Origin: Hemicordylus capensis
Taxonomy: Eukaryota; Chordata; Lepidosauria; Squamata; Cordylidae
Assembly (NCBI RefSeq): GCF_027244095.1
Contig: NC_069662.1
Location: 85,780,294 to 85,844,293, forward strand
Length of the DNA stretch: 64,000 nt
Direction of reading: 5' to 3'
The stretch's first letter is position 1; each line of letters opens with the position of its first letter. The notes under the pieces were generated by a model, which was not told the DNA's origin, searched no databases, and saw only the letters and a program-made list of their open reading frames with translations. Shown piece after piece: positions 31,549-42,549 of the stretch. Made by a program: the position numbers and the translations under genes.

Positions 31549-31964
31549 CAGTCATCCCTTGCCAACTGCAGGTTTCCCAATAGCAGTTTTGAGTATCCGT
31601 GACTGGGAAATTGTGGCAGGTCTTACTAGCCACAACCTGAGTATTCGTAGTTTGGCAAGATTCTTTTGTAATGGGGGGTGTTCATGATTTTTTGGGGTAA
31701 GGGGGTCATTTTTGGTCTCAGGGTCATTCTTGGGGGGTTGGGGTCATTTTTGGGGGTCCCCTTCATTCCTCCTACTGATTCCTGGTGATTTGGGGGGATT
31801 TGGAGGGATTCCCCCCTAATTTTCACTGTATTTTGCGGTCCTTTTCCCACCCCAATTCCCCTAAACCCCTGTTTGCCATTGATTTCAATTGCTCTCCAAC
31901 CATGAATTTACCAACCGTGAGGTTTTCCTGGAACAGAACCCTTGCAGTTGGAAAGGGATGACTG
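31549..31964. mobile_element. pogo/Tigger-like MITE
   Basis: Begins CAGTCATCCCTTGCCAACTG and ends CAGTTGGAAAGGGATGACTG followed by TA, an inverted terminal repeat of about 20 bp. The upstream TA is altered. The interior is a G-rich low-complexity stretch (31670-31760) with no coding capacity. Confidence 0.78.
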
Positions 31965-31966
31965 TA

Positions 31967-32400
31967 CTCTTGTTTCCCATTCCTTAATGTACTTCTCTCT
32001 TACCTTCTTTTTCACCAAGTGGAATAGTTAGATCAGTTCCTCTTCCAATTATTTTGTTCCAGCTGTATTTAATTAAATGTTCTTCACATGGCATCCTGTG
32101 ATGTCTACAGGACACAACAATAGATGCCATTAAAATGAATATGGTAGTAAATCTAGCCATAGTGTTACTGGTATCTAATTTGTTGCTTTGTAGAGTGGAA
32201 CATATTATATAAATTCAAATTCTCTTCCTTTCTGTCAGTGGTATGGAACAAAGGAAAGGACTCAAGTGGGGGCAGTGTAGTAGTGTCAATACTCATTCCA
32301 GATGTTCTTCAAAAAGGTGCTATTTATGAGACAATGTTTATGGGAGGATATTATTGGGAACAGTACTAGCCTAACGCCCCAAGGATTGCGCAAGCTTTAT

Positions 32401-32443
<43 letters not shown>

Positions 32444-33050
32444 CACTTGCGCACTCATGCTCTTGCTCTCTTCCTGCAATATCACAATTCTGTACATGTT
32501 AAAGAGGAAGAAAACAAAAAAACTGCAGTTGCATTGGTTCTAAATTAAAATAAAATAAATGCCATTTATTGACGCTTGTTCAAACAGTTAATTAATTAAA
32601 GTATTTGAGATGTCTAGGTAAAATTCTATCCCCACTGATGTCAACAGGTCTGTTAAATAATGACCTAATTAGCAAATATCATAGCTAAACATTTATTTGG
32701 GGGTATTAGCCTGCAACAAAGAGGAACCAGCCATGTAAAGTGGAGGGGAGGGAAGCCAATTATTTTTCTTTATTCGCTCACTTATATACATCTCACTCTT
32801 TCTGACAGGCTCAGAATGGGTTGCAGCATTTAAAAAATAGTAATAAACCTGTCCTGAAGGTACTCACCATCTTTTCCAAAATACAAGCAAAAGAGAGAGA
32901 GAGAAATAAAAGGGTGGGGGAGTTGCCAGAGGAGAGGGTCCAGAAGGTACCTGGTTCTTCTCAGGCTGATGGGAGGGGCCTTACTGCTTTGCCTTGTCCT
33001 CTGCTGCAGCCTGATTTGGAGGAAGGACCCCTAGGGCCAAAAAATTACAC
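31967..33050. other. no gene recognised; one GT microsatellite
   Basis: A (GT)n tract lies at about 32403-32433, followed by GCGCGCGC. Otherwise nothing recognised. Confidence 0.45.
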
Positions 33051-33334
33051 ATGGCACTGAATGGATGCAACAGAGATGGACTTGCCAAGCAAAGGACCTT
33101 TTTGTGTGTGTTCAATACGCCTTTATTTGTAAAATGTTACAAATGCATAACAACACAGTATTTACAAACTATTTACACAGCTTTCACTCACTTACAGTGT
33201 GCCCATATACAATGGCTAGTTGAGGTGTCAGGTGCAAATATCCATCTGGGCATCCGTTGAGCTGCGAGTTCCAGGAGATCAACAGAAAAAGTTCACCATG
33301 CGATCTGTCACACAAAATAACCCATCGTTGGCAG

Positions 33335-33535
33335 TCATTCAATACGAGTCCCTCCAATACACAGTTTACACCCATAAAAGTGAATCCCTCTGATACATAG
33401 TTGACACCCATACAAATGAATCCCCCAATACATAGTTGACACCCATAGGATCACAACAAAGCTCTAGTTGACACCCATGCCATATGAGTGCACCAAAGAC
33501 AAAGCTGACACTCATGCAATATGAGTCAATCTAAT
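33335..33535 (+). repeat. degenerate tandem repeat, about 40-bp units
   Basis: About five units around the consensus ACATAGTTGACACCCATAC then AAATGAATCCC, with the spacing drifting across the block. It lies just outside the DIRS element. The units are imperfect and there are no unique spacers, so it is a minisatellite-like decay product, not a CRISPR array. Confidence 0.7.
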
Positions 33536-33894
33536 ACCAAATGCATTTTTAAGTTATTCCCAGAGATGCTGAGAAAGAAGCATTGGTAGACTTACCGTGA
33601 AGGGTTCTTTTTCTGGGTATGGGGAGGGCATCCTAACGTGATGGGTTATCAAGCTCTGCATGCTCCGAGACAGGACCAATCAAATTTCAGGCCAGCTATG
33701 TGTATCCAGGCAGCTGTCACTCATCCCCAGTTCCAGGACTGTAGAGCATAGAACAAACATAGAGCCAAAGAAGGAGAAGATATAGGCCACAAGGTTTTAA
33801 GGGAAAAGTAATAGTAGTAGAAAAGTGACAGCAATAACTAAACAGCCCTGGGAGTCGCCCCCCCTCCCTGAAAAATTTTCTCTCTATCATTCGC

Positions 33895-34000
33895 GGGAGG
33901 GCCGGATGCCCTCCCCATACCCAGAAAAAGAACCCTTCACGGTAAGTCTACCAATGTTTCTTTTTCCTTGGTATGGGGAGGGCATCCTAACGTGATGGGA
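33895..34000. repeat. DIRS internal complementary region
   Basis: The first half (GGATGCCCTCCCCATACCCA then AAGAACCCTTCACGG) is the reverse complement of the element's left end at 33576-33635. The second half (CTTGGTATGGGGAGGGCATC) is the reverse complement of its right end near 39665-39705. The two are adjacent here, as they would be across a joined circle, fitting the known role of this region as a template for end joining. Confidence 0.88.
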
Positions 34001-34035
34001 TGTACAAAAGCAATCCCAAGGGCGGGAGCGGATGA

Positions 34036-35020
34036 TTAAACCACCTGCTGCAAAACCGTCCTTCCCATTGCCGCTTGAGCAGCATGAAAGGATGGAATCT
34101 TATAATGTTTGATAAAAGGAGATACTGATGCCCATGTTGCCGCCTTGCAAATTTCTTCCAAGGGGGCACGAACAGAAAAGGCTGCAGAAGTGGCAGCACT
34201 TCTTGTAGAATGGGCGGTAATGGCCCGAGGAATAGGCAGATGAAGAGACTCATATGCCAAAGTTATGGCAGCTCTGATCCATCTACTTAATGAAATCTTT
34301 GAGACCATAGCCCCTAAGGACGCAGGCTGGAAGGACACAAACAGTGAGTCCGTCCTTCTAAAGGTCTTGGTCCGCTTAATGTATAATTTAAGAGCTCGGC
34401 ATACATCAAGGGTATGCCAAGACCACTCTTTCGGGTGAACCGGACTAGGGCAAAAGGAGGGTAACACCAAATCCTGACTCCGATGAAAAATGGAATTAAT
34501 CTTAGGCAAAAAAGGTAGGGTCCAATTTCAAGACAACACAGTCCTTCTGAAAGATACACAGCTCCTTACGCACTGAAAGGGCAGCTAGCTCAGAAACCCT
34601 TCGTGCAGTTGTGATGGCAACAAGGAACAGAACGTTAAAGGACAAGATTTGCAAGGGAGCTAAGCGCAGGGGCTCAAACGGAGCTTTAGTAAGCGCCTTT
34701 AAAACTAGATTTAAATCCCAAGAGGGAAACCTATGTATCGGAGGAGGAGCCAAGTTGGTAGCTCCCCTCAGAAAATGCCTGATGTGAGGATGCAAGGAAG
34801 AAGAGCCAGGTTCCAATAGATTCAGTACTGATGACAATGCAGAAGTTTGTCTTCTTAGAGTGCTAGGATGGAGCCCTTTTTCAAGACCCACTTGAAGAAA
34901 ACCTAGAACTTCTGGAACCCCCGCCACGGATGAAATGACACTCAGTTTATGCCCCCAGGCACAAAAAGCCGCCCAGGTGACTTGGTGGATTCGTGAGGTG
35001 GATGATCGTCTTGACGCCAA
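34036..35020 (-). pseudogene. DIRS tyrosine recombinase region (fossil)
   Basis: Contains the core pieces of the tyrosine-recombinase fold: an arginine in TTARRVSELAALS and an H-x-x-R in HSTRSAATSAA. In DIRS elements this enzyme inserts the circular intermediate, replacing integrase. It is part of a broken fossil element and is not expected to be functional. Confidence 0.88.
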
Positions 35021-35059
35021 ATAGTGTCTTGCACCTGGGTAGAATATCCCTTGGCTTCT

Positions 35060-36900
35060 AGGATCTTGCGCTCAACCTCCAAGCGTGAAGGCGTAACCAG
35101 GTGATGTCCGGGTAGTAGAGAGGGCCTTGCGACAGCAGATCCCTTCTTTGAGGAAGAGACCACGGTGGACGAACTGACAGCCTCAGTAGGTCAGAGAACC
35201 AAGGCCTCAAAGGCCAATAAGGAGCTATCAAAATGACCTCCGCTTCCTCCAACAGGAGCTTCCTCAGGAAAGAGCCTAGAATCGGAGTTGGAGGAAACGC
35301 ATAGAGCAAGCCCTGCGGCCAAGGAGAGGAGAGGGCGTCCACCTCCTCCGCGTGAGGAGAAAAATATCTTGCGTAAAACCTCGGCAACTTCGCATTAACC
35401 TGAGAAGCGAATAGATCCAGCTGTGGACGACCCCACCAGGCTGCAATTTCCTCGAAAACTGCTGGGTGGAGACCCCACTCCGCTGGGTCTACCCGTTGGC
35501 GACTTAGCCAATTTGCCTGTAAGTTCTCCGTGCCACTCAGGTGCTCCGCTGTCACAGAGCACAAGTGGATTTCCACCCAACCGAATAGCAGGTTCGACTC
35601 CCACATGAGGGCCCTCGATCTTGTGCCGCCCTTGTGATTCACATGAGCTTTTGCAGTCACATTGTCCGTCCTTATGAGGACATGTCTCCCCTCCAAAAGA
35701 TCGTGGAAGTGAAGAAGGGCTAACCGAATAGCCTTCAACTCTAACCAGTTGATGGTGTTCCTTAGATCCCTCTGGTCCCCTGTGCATGGCGTGTAAGACA
35801 GTGGGCCCCCCAACCAGAGAGGCTGGCGTCCATCGTGACCACCACCCTCCGGGGAGTTTCCAGCAGCACGCCTTTCTCCAGGGCTGGAGAAAGCCACCAG
35901 AGAAGGGAGTCCCTGACCTTCCGTGGCAGGTGAAGCATCAATGGTGTTCTTTCCATAATGGCTACTTGATGGGAAAGAAGGAACCACTGAAGCGGTCTTG
36001 AATGCCACCTGGCACAAGGTGTACATTCCAGGCATGCAATCATCAGACCCATGAGTTGGGCCAGAGAAATGAGGGAGCCCCGGCGCCTGAACATCCATGG
36101 CCTGATGTGGTCCACAATCCTTTGCCGCCGATCCGGTGGTAGGGAAACTGTGCCTGCACTGGTGTTGAAGACAACGCCTAGATGTTGAAGCACCTTCGAA
36201 GAAGATAGGTGACTCTTGGCACAGTTTATGACAAAGCCGTGATCCTCCAATATCTGAACCACCTGAGCTATGTCCCTGGCCATCAGCTTTGTGAAAACTC
36301 AAGGGGCTGAGGACAACCCGAAGGGGAGAGCCCTGTATTGAAATTGCCTCTGGTTGTAGGCAAACCGGAGATACTTGCGGGACGCCGGGTGAATTGGTAC
36401 ATGTAAGTACGCTTCCGAAAGGTCGATTGATGACAAGTAATTTCCCGGAAGAATCGCTGCTTTTATTGTCCATAATGATTCCATTCGGAACTTGCGTTTG
36501 CGTACGAAGTGATTCAATCTCTTTAGATCCAGGATTGCTCGCCAGGAATCGTCCTTTTTTGGTACCAAAAAGAGAAGCGAAAAAACGCCCACACATAATT
36601 CCGTCGACAGAATTGGTTCTATGGCTTGTATGTCCAGTAACTGTTGAATGCTGTGCTCCATCAGGATTCTTTTGGATCTCACCCTGGAAACAGGTGTAAT
36701 AAAGAGAAAATCAGGAGTAATATCTACAAGGTCTACAACGTACCCCTGACTCACCATATTCAACACCCATTGATCTGTGGTGCTGTTCCCCCAGACTTCT
36801 GCAAACTCCAAAAGTCTGGCCCCCACCGGTATCGCGTCATTGCTTACGGTTCTGATTATTGGCATAGCCTCCTGAATGCGCCCTGGCTGATCCTCTGCCC
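35060..36900 (-). pseudogene. DIRS reverse transcriptase and RNase H region (fossil)
   Basis: Reverse-transcriptase motifs include FLVPKKDDSWRAILDLKRLN and SSIDLSEAYLHVPIHP, followed by RALPFGLSSAP. The RNase H part contains VTMDASLSGWGAH and LIRTDNVTAKAHVN. The sequence style is that of vertebrate DIRS elements rather than gypsy. It is part of the broken fossil. Confidence 0.88.
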
Positions 36901-39380
36901 CTGTTGTTCCAAGGTTGACGCCAGGTAGCTCTGAAGGAAGATCCGCGATCATCTCGTCCTCTGAAGCCGTCTCTGGATCCTGAACTGGCAGGTCTATTAA
37001 AGCCTCTGAAGGGACGAAAGGAATTCTGAAAGGCATTATTTCCCCTGAAATTCCTTCTGGGATCCCCACGCCCAACCGGCATGGCCTTCTTTTTATCTTT
37101 AGTGTCTACCAAAATTGGATCTAAGGATTCCCCAAATAATTTCTCCCCCATAAAGGGAGAAGCTGCCAAGGTGGACTTGGACTTGGTATCTGCCCACCAA
37201 TTCTTTAGCCATAAGCTTCTGCGAAGGGCCACCCCCGCTGCCATAGCACGCGAAGCGTGTTGTATGCAATCCAAACCAGAATCTGCCATAAGGGCAGAAG
37301 CTCTGGCTAGCTTATTCAAGCCTTGGCGAAGCTTCAGATTTTCTGGTGAAACCAGTTTAACAAGTTCCTTAGTCCACAGAATGGAGGCACGGGCAAAAAT
37401 AGAATTAGTGGCAGTTGCCCTTATGACAGTTGCAGACGCCTCGTGCATCTTACGTAACAGGTGATCAGTTTTCTTTTCCTTTGGCGTTATGAGAAAGTCA
37501 TCTCCCTCCTTATTAACCAGAGCGCCAGTGACCAACTGGGCCACGGGCCCATCGACAACAGGAACTGCCAAAAGCGCCATAATATCAGAGGGTAATGCAT
37601 ACAATTTCCTTGGGGAGGAAATGGGAGGTTTAGCAGACCCAGGTACCCCCCCACTCAGCAAACATGACAACTTTAAATAAAGAAGGAAAGGGTACAGTGG
37701 CTGCAGAAACAGACGTGGAAGGAAAAACCTCTTGATCCAAGCCAGAGACTGTAGGGGAGGCAATCTCTGGTGAAACTTCTTTAATAGCCGTTTTGCCCTT
37801 GGCTAGTAAAATTTCAAATTCAGAGGCACAGAAAAGTCGAGTAGAATTAGGCTTTTCCATGGGAGCCTGTTCGTCAGACAGTTCCCCTTCCTCTTTCTCA
37901 GACTCGGAAGTCTGTGAATCCTCAGAGGGAAGCACTGGGCGTTGAACCACAGCCTGAGAACGCACCGGGATTCCTGGGGTGTTCTGAACTATTGGGATCC
38001 CCTGTGGCATAATAGGGGGTACAGTGGCTTGAATATTTAAAGGAACATCAGTGGGAACACGTTTTGGAGCCTGGGGCACCTCCTCAGAGGAGGAAGAGGG
38101 ATGGTGAATGTGTTTCCACTTTCTATGTCTCCTCCTGGTGGAGTCAAGCAAAAAGGAGCGCTCTGCCATAGGAATTGCCCGTCTAGCCAGGCTTGAGTCC
38201 GGCAAAGAAGAATAGGAAGGTCTCCTAGACCTACGGGGGGGGGCGCCACTTGTAGAGAGGGTGGCTGCATGTTGGTAGATTGCCCACAGGAACCTAACAC
38301 CCCAGAGGTGTAAACCGGTTGGGAAGGAATTAAGGCACTCCCGACTGAGTCCATCAGAGGAGAAACCACATTTAAGCAGTGACAAATTCTGACAAATTCC
38401 CCCAGCCATAACAACTCACCCTCTGAAGGCTGGTGATCTCCTGGGAGAGGGGGCATATCGGGAAGCGCTTTCCCATTCAGCTGCTCGGCTACAGTGGCAA
38501 AGGTTGCTGTAGCAGTGGCCAACAATGGACCCTGAGAGGGGTCGGAGGCACTCGGCGCGGTCAGTGGAGCCTGAGGGGGGTCGATAGTCGTGGGCGCTGT
38601 CCGCGCGACTGGCGGACCCTGAGGTGGGGCAATAGCCGCAAGCGCTGTTGACGCGAAGATCGGACCCTGAGGAGGGTCGAAAACGGAGAGCGGAGGTTGA
38701 GCGGAACTCTAGGCCGACGAAGGTCCATGTAGTTTCAAAGGTTGACTCAGCCTTCCATCCTTCCGAGGTCGGTAAAATGAGTACCCAGAATGTTGGGGGC
38801 AATATGCTAAAATCACTGTAAACCGCTTAGAGAGCTCCGGCTATAGAGCGGTATATAAATGTAAGTGCTATTGCTAAGTGCTATTGCTAGTAATAAGGAA
38901 CCCGTAAAGGGTTCAGAAAGCGGTACTGTGCGCCCAGGGTCCCCGTCGATCCTGATAGTAGCAACGGAACAGGACTTAGAAAGGAGCGCTAAAATGGCCG
39001 CTGCTCCCTCAGCAGTAAGATCGGGCGGCAAAAAGGAAGATGGTTGCTGAGCCCGAACTGCCTGTAATTGCAGCCTTTCGCTCAGCGGAGCGCTGCCGGG
39101 AGAGAGTTTTGCCTTTTTCTTTTTTGCCAAGACTTTGTCTTTCAAATGCTTGGTCTTTTTTGCGGCTTTTTTGGGCGGCGGAGCCGGCAGATCAGTAGTC
39201 TCCAGAGGCTCCGAGGTCTCTCTCTCCCTAACGTTAGCCGAAAGGCTTAAGCCCGCAGTTCCCTCGTAGCTCGCGGCTGAGGGAACGATTGCGGCTTCTG
39301 TGAAGGGGCCCTCCAAAAGGGAACCCTTCAACATGTCCCCCATATGCGCAGGCTCCATATCCACAGGCCCTTTCAATGAG
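36840..39380 (-). pseudogene. DIRS gag-like region (fossil)
   Basis: Upstream of the reverse transcriptase on the reverse strand are serine-, proline- and glutamate-rich frames, followed by a helical section (QGLNKLARASALMADSGLD) and an arginine/glycine-rich end (GFRGRDDRGSSFRATWRQP). This is the usual make-up of DIRS ORF1 proteins, which lack strong motifs. The SINE at 38737-38892 lies within it. Broken in more than one place. Confidence 0.7.
38737..38892 (+). mobile_element. tRNA-derived SINE (5'-truncated) inside the DIRS element
   Basis: Reads AAAGGTTGACTCAGCCTTCC then CGAGGTCGGTAAAATGAG, TGTTGGGGGCAATATGCTAA and GCGGTATATAAATGTAAGTG, with the tail GCTATTGCTAAGTGCTATTG. It matches the 3' part of the SINE at 8096-8313 and lacks the A and B boxes, so it is truncated. 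Its orientation is opposite to the DIRS element, and it inserted after it. Confidence 0.87.
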
Positions 39381-39705
39381 GGCTAATTCAATTTTAAAAT
39401 AAAATAAAATAAAATTCGCTAAAATACTAAAAAGGCAACTCCCTTCCCACCCTGGCACACAGAAGAAAGGAAGGGAGAAGAAACTGGCCTGATTAGTTAT
39501 AGTAGAATTGAAGTAAAAAGGCTGTGACAATTCCTCACAGCAGGAATCAAGCTCTGTCTGCGGAGCGAGACAGGACTGGAACTGGGGATGAGTGACAGCT
39601 GCCTGGATACACATAGCTGGCCTGAAATTTGATTGGTCCTGTCTCGGAGCATGCAGAGCTTGATAACCCATCACGTTAGGATGCCATCCCCATACCAAGG
39701 AAAAA

Positions 39706-40720
39706 CCCTAAGGAACTCAGCAGGCCTGTACTCAAGCCTCCTCGTCTCCACTCACCACCTTCAGGCTCCAATGTACCCTTCCCTCCTCTTTTTCAGGTTC
39801 GAGCAATTTGAGCGACCATATACAGTATGCCAAGACCTCCAAGCCTGCACCGGCTGAGAAGAACAGCCTGACCACACTCATTGTCTTAAGGAGGGCCAGG
39901 GACCACCCAGGTATGTCTCTCTCATCTGGCCTCCATGTCTGGAGTGACTACACTTGGGAGGCTCAGCTTGCTCCCACAAGCCAGCACAGGCCGGCTTGAG
40001 TTCCCAGCTATGAGTGAGTCTGTATGTCAAACAAGCACATAAAACAAGCATATAAAAGGACATGTGTCACACATTGAACACTTGAACTGATCCTCATCTG
40101 TCTTTAAACTCCTCAGCATTGATCTCACCAACTTAAAGGTGGAATGGAAACATAGGTCACATAACCCATGTTGGCCATTTGGTTTGTTGCTGTAATCACT
40201 GCCTTGTTTCCAGTGCCCTCCTTCAGTGGAGGGAGTGGTCTAGCCATTCCTTCTCTCTCTCCTGCTCTGCCTTGTAGTGTTTGTTTACCTGCAGAGCTCC
40301 TCCTGGGTGCTTTCCAGCCTAGCTGCTTAACAGCAGCAAAATGCCTCCGTTCAGGCAAGTCGCTTTTGAAGCGTAAACAGCAGGGGGAGCAGTCTCACGG
40401 AAACTAATAACCTGAAAACCAGCAATTTTTTAACACCGAATATACAACGTCCTAGCTCTATATCGCAGCAATTGAATTCAAAACAAGGCATTGGAAATGT
40501 GAATGGCACCTTGCTGTCCGCGTAGAGACTGTGGTGTCACAATGCAGGAAGTGTGGAAGCACATTTCCGAGATATGACGTGACCCTGTTGTAGGTTCTAA
40601 TCTGGAAAGCGCCCTGCTGCTGCAGCTTGTGGCTGTTTACAGAAGCCAGCCTCTGCAAAGTCTTGCGTTGTTTCTTTCTCTGTTGACTTCCTGCTTTGAC
40701 CTGACATTGCAGTTTCAACT
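39706..40720. other. no gene recognised
   Basis: Frames of 60-86 codons on both strands look random. AAACAAGCACATAAAACAAGC near 40029-40055 is a short local duplication. Confidence 0.4.
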
Positions 40721-40734
40721 GTGAAGTTAACTCT

Positions 40735-41245
40735 GCATGAGGCCACCTGCCCTATCTTCCAGGCCTCTCAGACCTGCTCTTCACTGTCTGCTTGAGTCTC
40801 AGTTTCGTTTCTTCTCTAGGCCTCTCTCGGTTCCTGTCAGGTTGAACTCTATTTGGAGGGCTTGACCAGGTTTGTCCATTCAATTTAAAGTACTTCATCT
40901 GATTCGTAAGGCCTGTGGATTTTCCTCTGTGAGTACCAGGCCTGTGAGGCCTGTTCACGCTACTAAGTGGAACTTTTCAGTTTGGATTAGGCTTGCGCGG
41001 CCTAGTCAAGTGACTGAAGCCTTCCAAGCCTGTGAGGCCTTTTGAAAAGCTTAAACTCACTCACTCCCTCTGTCTGGGGCTTGTCAGGCCCATTTCCTCT
41101 GCCCCATGGTATTCCTCACGTTATGCCAGGCCTTTCAGGCCTAGTTGAGTTCTCTGTTTGTGAGGCTGCTGTGCTGCCAGGCCTGTGAAGCCTAGTTGCA
41201 TATGTGAGGCCTTGGAAGCCTGTGAGGCCTGTCAATACGATTGAG
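40735..41245 (+). repeat. degenerate GGCCTGTGAGGCC repeat field
   Basis: Variants of AGGCCTGTGAGGCCT recur about ten times with irregular spacing, for example CAGGCCTGTGAGGCCTGTTC, CAAGCCTGTGAGGCCTTTTG, CAGGCCTTTCAGGCCTAGTT, CAGGCCTGTGAAGCCTAGTT and GAAGCCTGTGAGGCCTGTC. The core is a near-palindrome. No family was recognised. Confidence 0.7.
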
Positions 41246-41274
41246 TCTGACAAGACTCCAATAGACTGTTAGGC

Positions 41275-41752
41275 TTGTTCTCACGATCAGTGAGGAGAGC
41301 CATGAGGGGGGTTGCAAGGAGAGAGGGCTAAGCCCGCTCTCCCCACAGACGAGCAGTCAGTCTGCTCTGAGCGGCCGCAGTGGCCACCCACACGACTGCC
41401 GGCTCCGTCACGGAGCTAGTGGGGGCTGGGGAGTTCAGGGGCCGTCTGGCCCCCGGAAGCTCCAGCATGCCCTGCGCGAGTATGCAGGGCATGCTGGAGA
41501 GACCCCCGAGCTGGGAGGCTGCTTTTCAGTCTCCCGGTCGGGGGTCTCCTTGTGAGTTGCTGCGGCGCGGAGCCGGGCCATGGCAGCTCATGATTTTAAA
41601 AAACCCGGGTTTGCGGACTGCTCGCTTCGCAAACCTGGTTTAAGGGGAGGGGTAGTTTGGTGGGTTAACCGCCTAGAGGTTCTCACGGTCCACCGAAATC
41701 GGGCTAAGCTCCCCTAGCCCGATTTCGGTGGACCATGTAAATAGCTTCAGAG
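41275..41752. mobile_element. multi-hairpin element, copy 4
   Basis: Starts near TTCTCACGATCAGTGAGGAG and ends near ACCATGTAAATAGCTTCAG. Hairpins: 41462-41475/41484-41497 (perfect 14-bp arms), about 41606-41640 (CCGGGTTTGCGGAC with GCTTCGCAAACCTGG), and 41687-41706/41715-41734 (perfect 20-bp arms GGTCCACCGAAATCGGGCTA). Shared blocks with copies 2 and 3 include CACACGACTGCCGGCTCCGT and CCCCCGGAAGCTCCAG. No coding capacity. Confidence 0.73.
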
Positions 41753-42108
41753 AGTTGACCCAAACTCTCTTTTCCACTTTGCAGTAAGTTTAAGTTACAG
41801 AGTAGTCTTTCTCACTGAGTCAGACCTGTTTGGAGTGACTCACTCACCCCGTTTGTTAGTCTTGAACTTGCAATTCACTGGTCACTTGTTAAAACAAAAC
41901 AAATGACCAGACTATACTAGATGAGACCGATCCTTGCCCACCTTGTCAAATTTTGTCCTTCTTAGGTGTGGAACTGAGTGCTCTTTTGCACTCCCAGTTT
42001 GTTAAATTTCTGTCTATAGTGTCTAGTCCGGTGTGTCTGCTTCTGTCACTTCCCCCCTCCTTTGGGGAGATGGAGGAAGAGCAGAGCAGACGGTTCCAAT
42101 GTCTCAAG
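41753..42108. other. no gene recognised
   Basis: Sequence between the hairpin element and the copia-type LTR. It could be internal sequence of the same retrotransposon, but no coding part was recognised. Confidence 0.35.
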
Positions 42109-42495
42109 TGTTAGAGATGGAATTCTAGTGCATCAACCTTTTGCACTAACTATCCTAGGAGCATTGGAAACAGAGGTAGCGAGTGAGGGTCTCCTTACCT
42201 TTTCCTGCTTTCCTCTGCTCTATGACCCCTGCTTTGCTCCTCAGTTACTTCCTGTAGTGAATCAGCCCTCTTCCTTGGGAACAAATGAAAACATATATCT
42301 CTCTCCCTACCTATTCATTATGTAGCTGATAGATAGGATAGGTCTTTCCAATATCAAATGAACTTTACCAATAAATCAGTTTAGTTTAGACTCTACAGCA
42401 ATCTTACTTAAATAGCTGCAACCACTAAACTCTTCACTCTATAACTGGAGTGGTAGCTTCCATGGTGCTTTGCTAAATAATCACAAACCCCAATA
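42109..42495 (+). repeat. isolated copia-type LTR (fossil)
   Basis: Starts TGTTAGAGATGGAATTC and ends near AAACCCCAATA. It shares ordered blocks with the copia LTR at 11788-12192: CATCAACCTTTTGCACTA, GAGGGTCTCCTTACC, CTCTATGACCCCT, TAGGTCTTTCC and TTTAGTTTAG. No copia coding region adjoins it, so it is either a solo LTR left by recombination or the end of a deleted copy. The next bases, TATCAGCTG, resemble a tRNA-Met-type primer site only weakly. Confidence 0.68.
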
Positions 42496-42549
42496 TCAGC
42501 TGTTGTGGCGTTTACCTTGATCTGGTCTGATATTTTCAGGTAATGGCAC

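Larger units (their letters stand above)
33576..39705 (-). mobile_element. DIRS retrotransposon, largely complete fossil
   Basis: Reverse-strand order is gag-like region (about 39380-36840), reverse transcriptase (about 36900-35770), RNase H (about 35800-35060) and tyrosine recombinase (about 35020-34036). The termini are inverted repeats of about 135 bp (around 33615-33745 and 39560-39705, both containing TAACGTGATGGGTTATCAAG). An internal complementary region at about 33895-34000 pairs with both ends, a feature specific to DIRS elements, which replicate through a circle instead of using integrase. A tRNA-derived SINE lies within it at 38737-38892. It is broken, with a handful of breaks, but all parts are recognisable. 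Confidence 0.93.

Noticed and set aside
33335-33535. CRISPR-like array
   Set aside because: Units are imperfect, spacing drifts and there are no unique spacers; the setting is a vertebrate genome.
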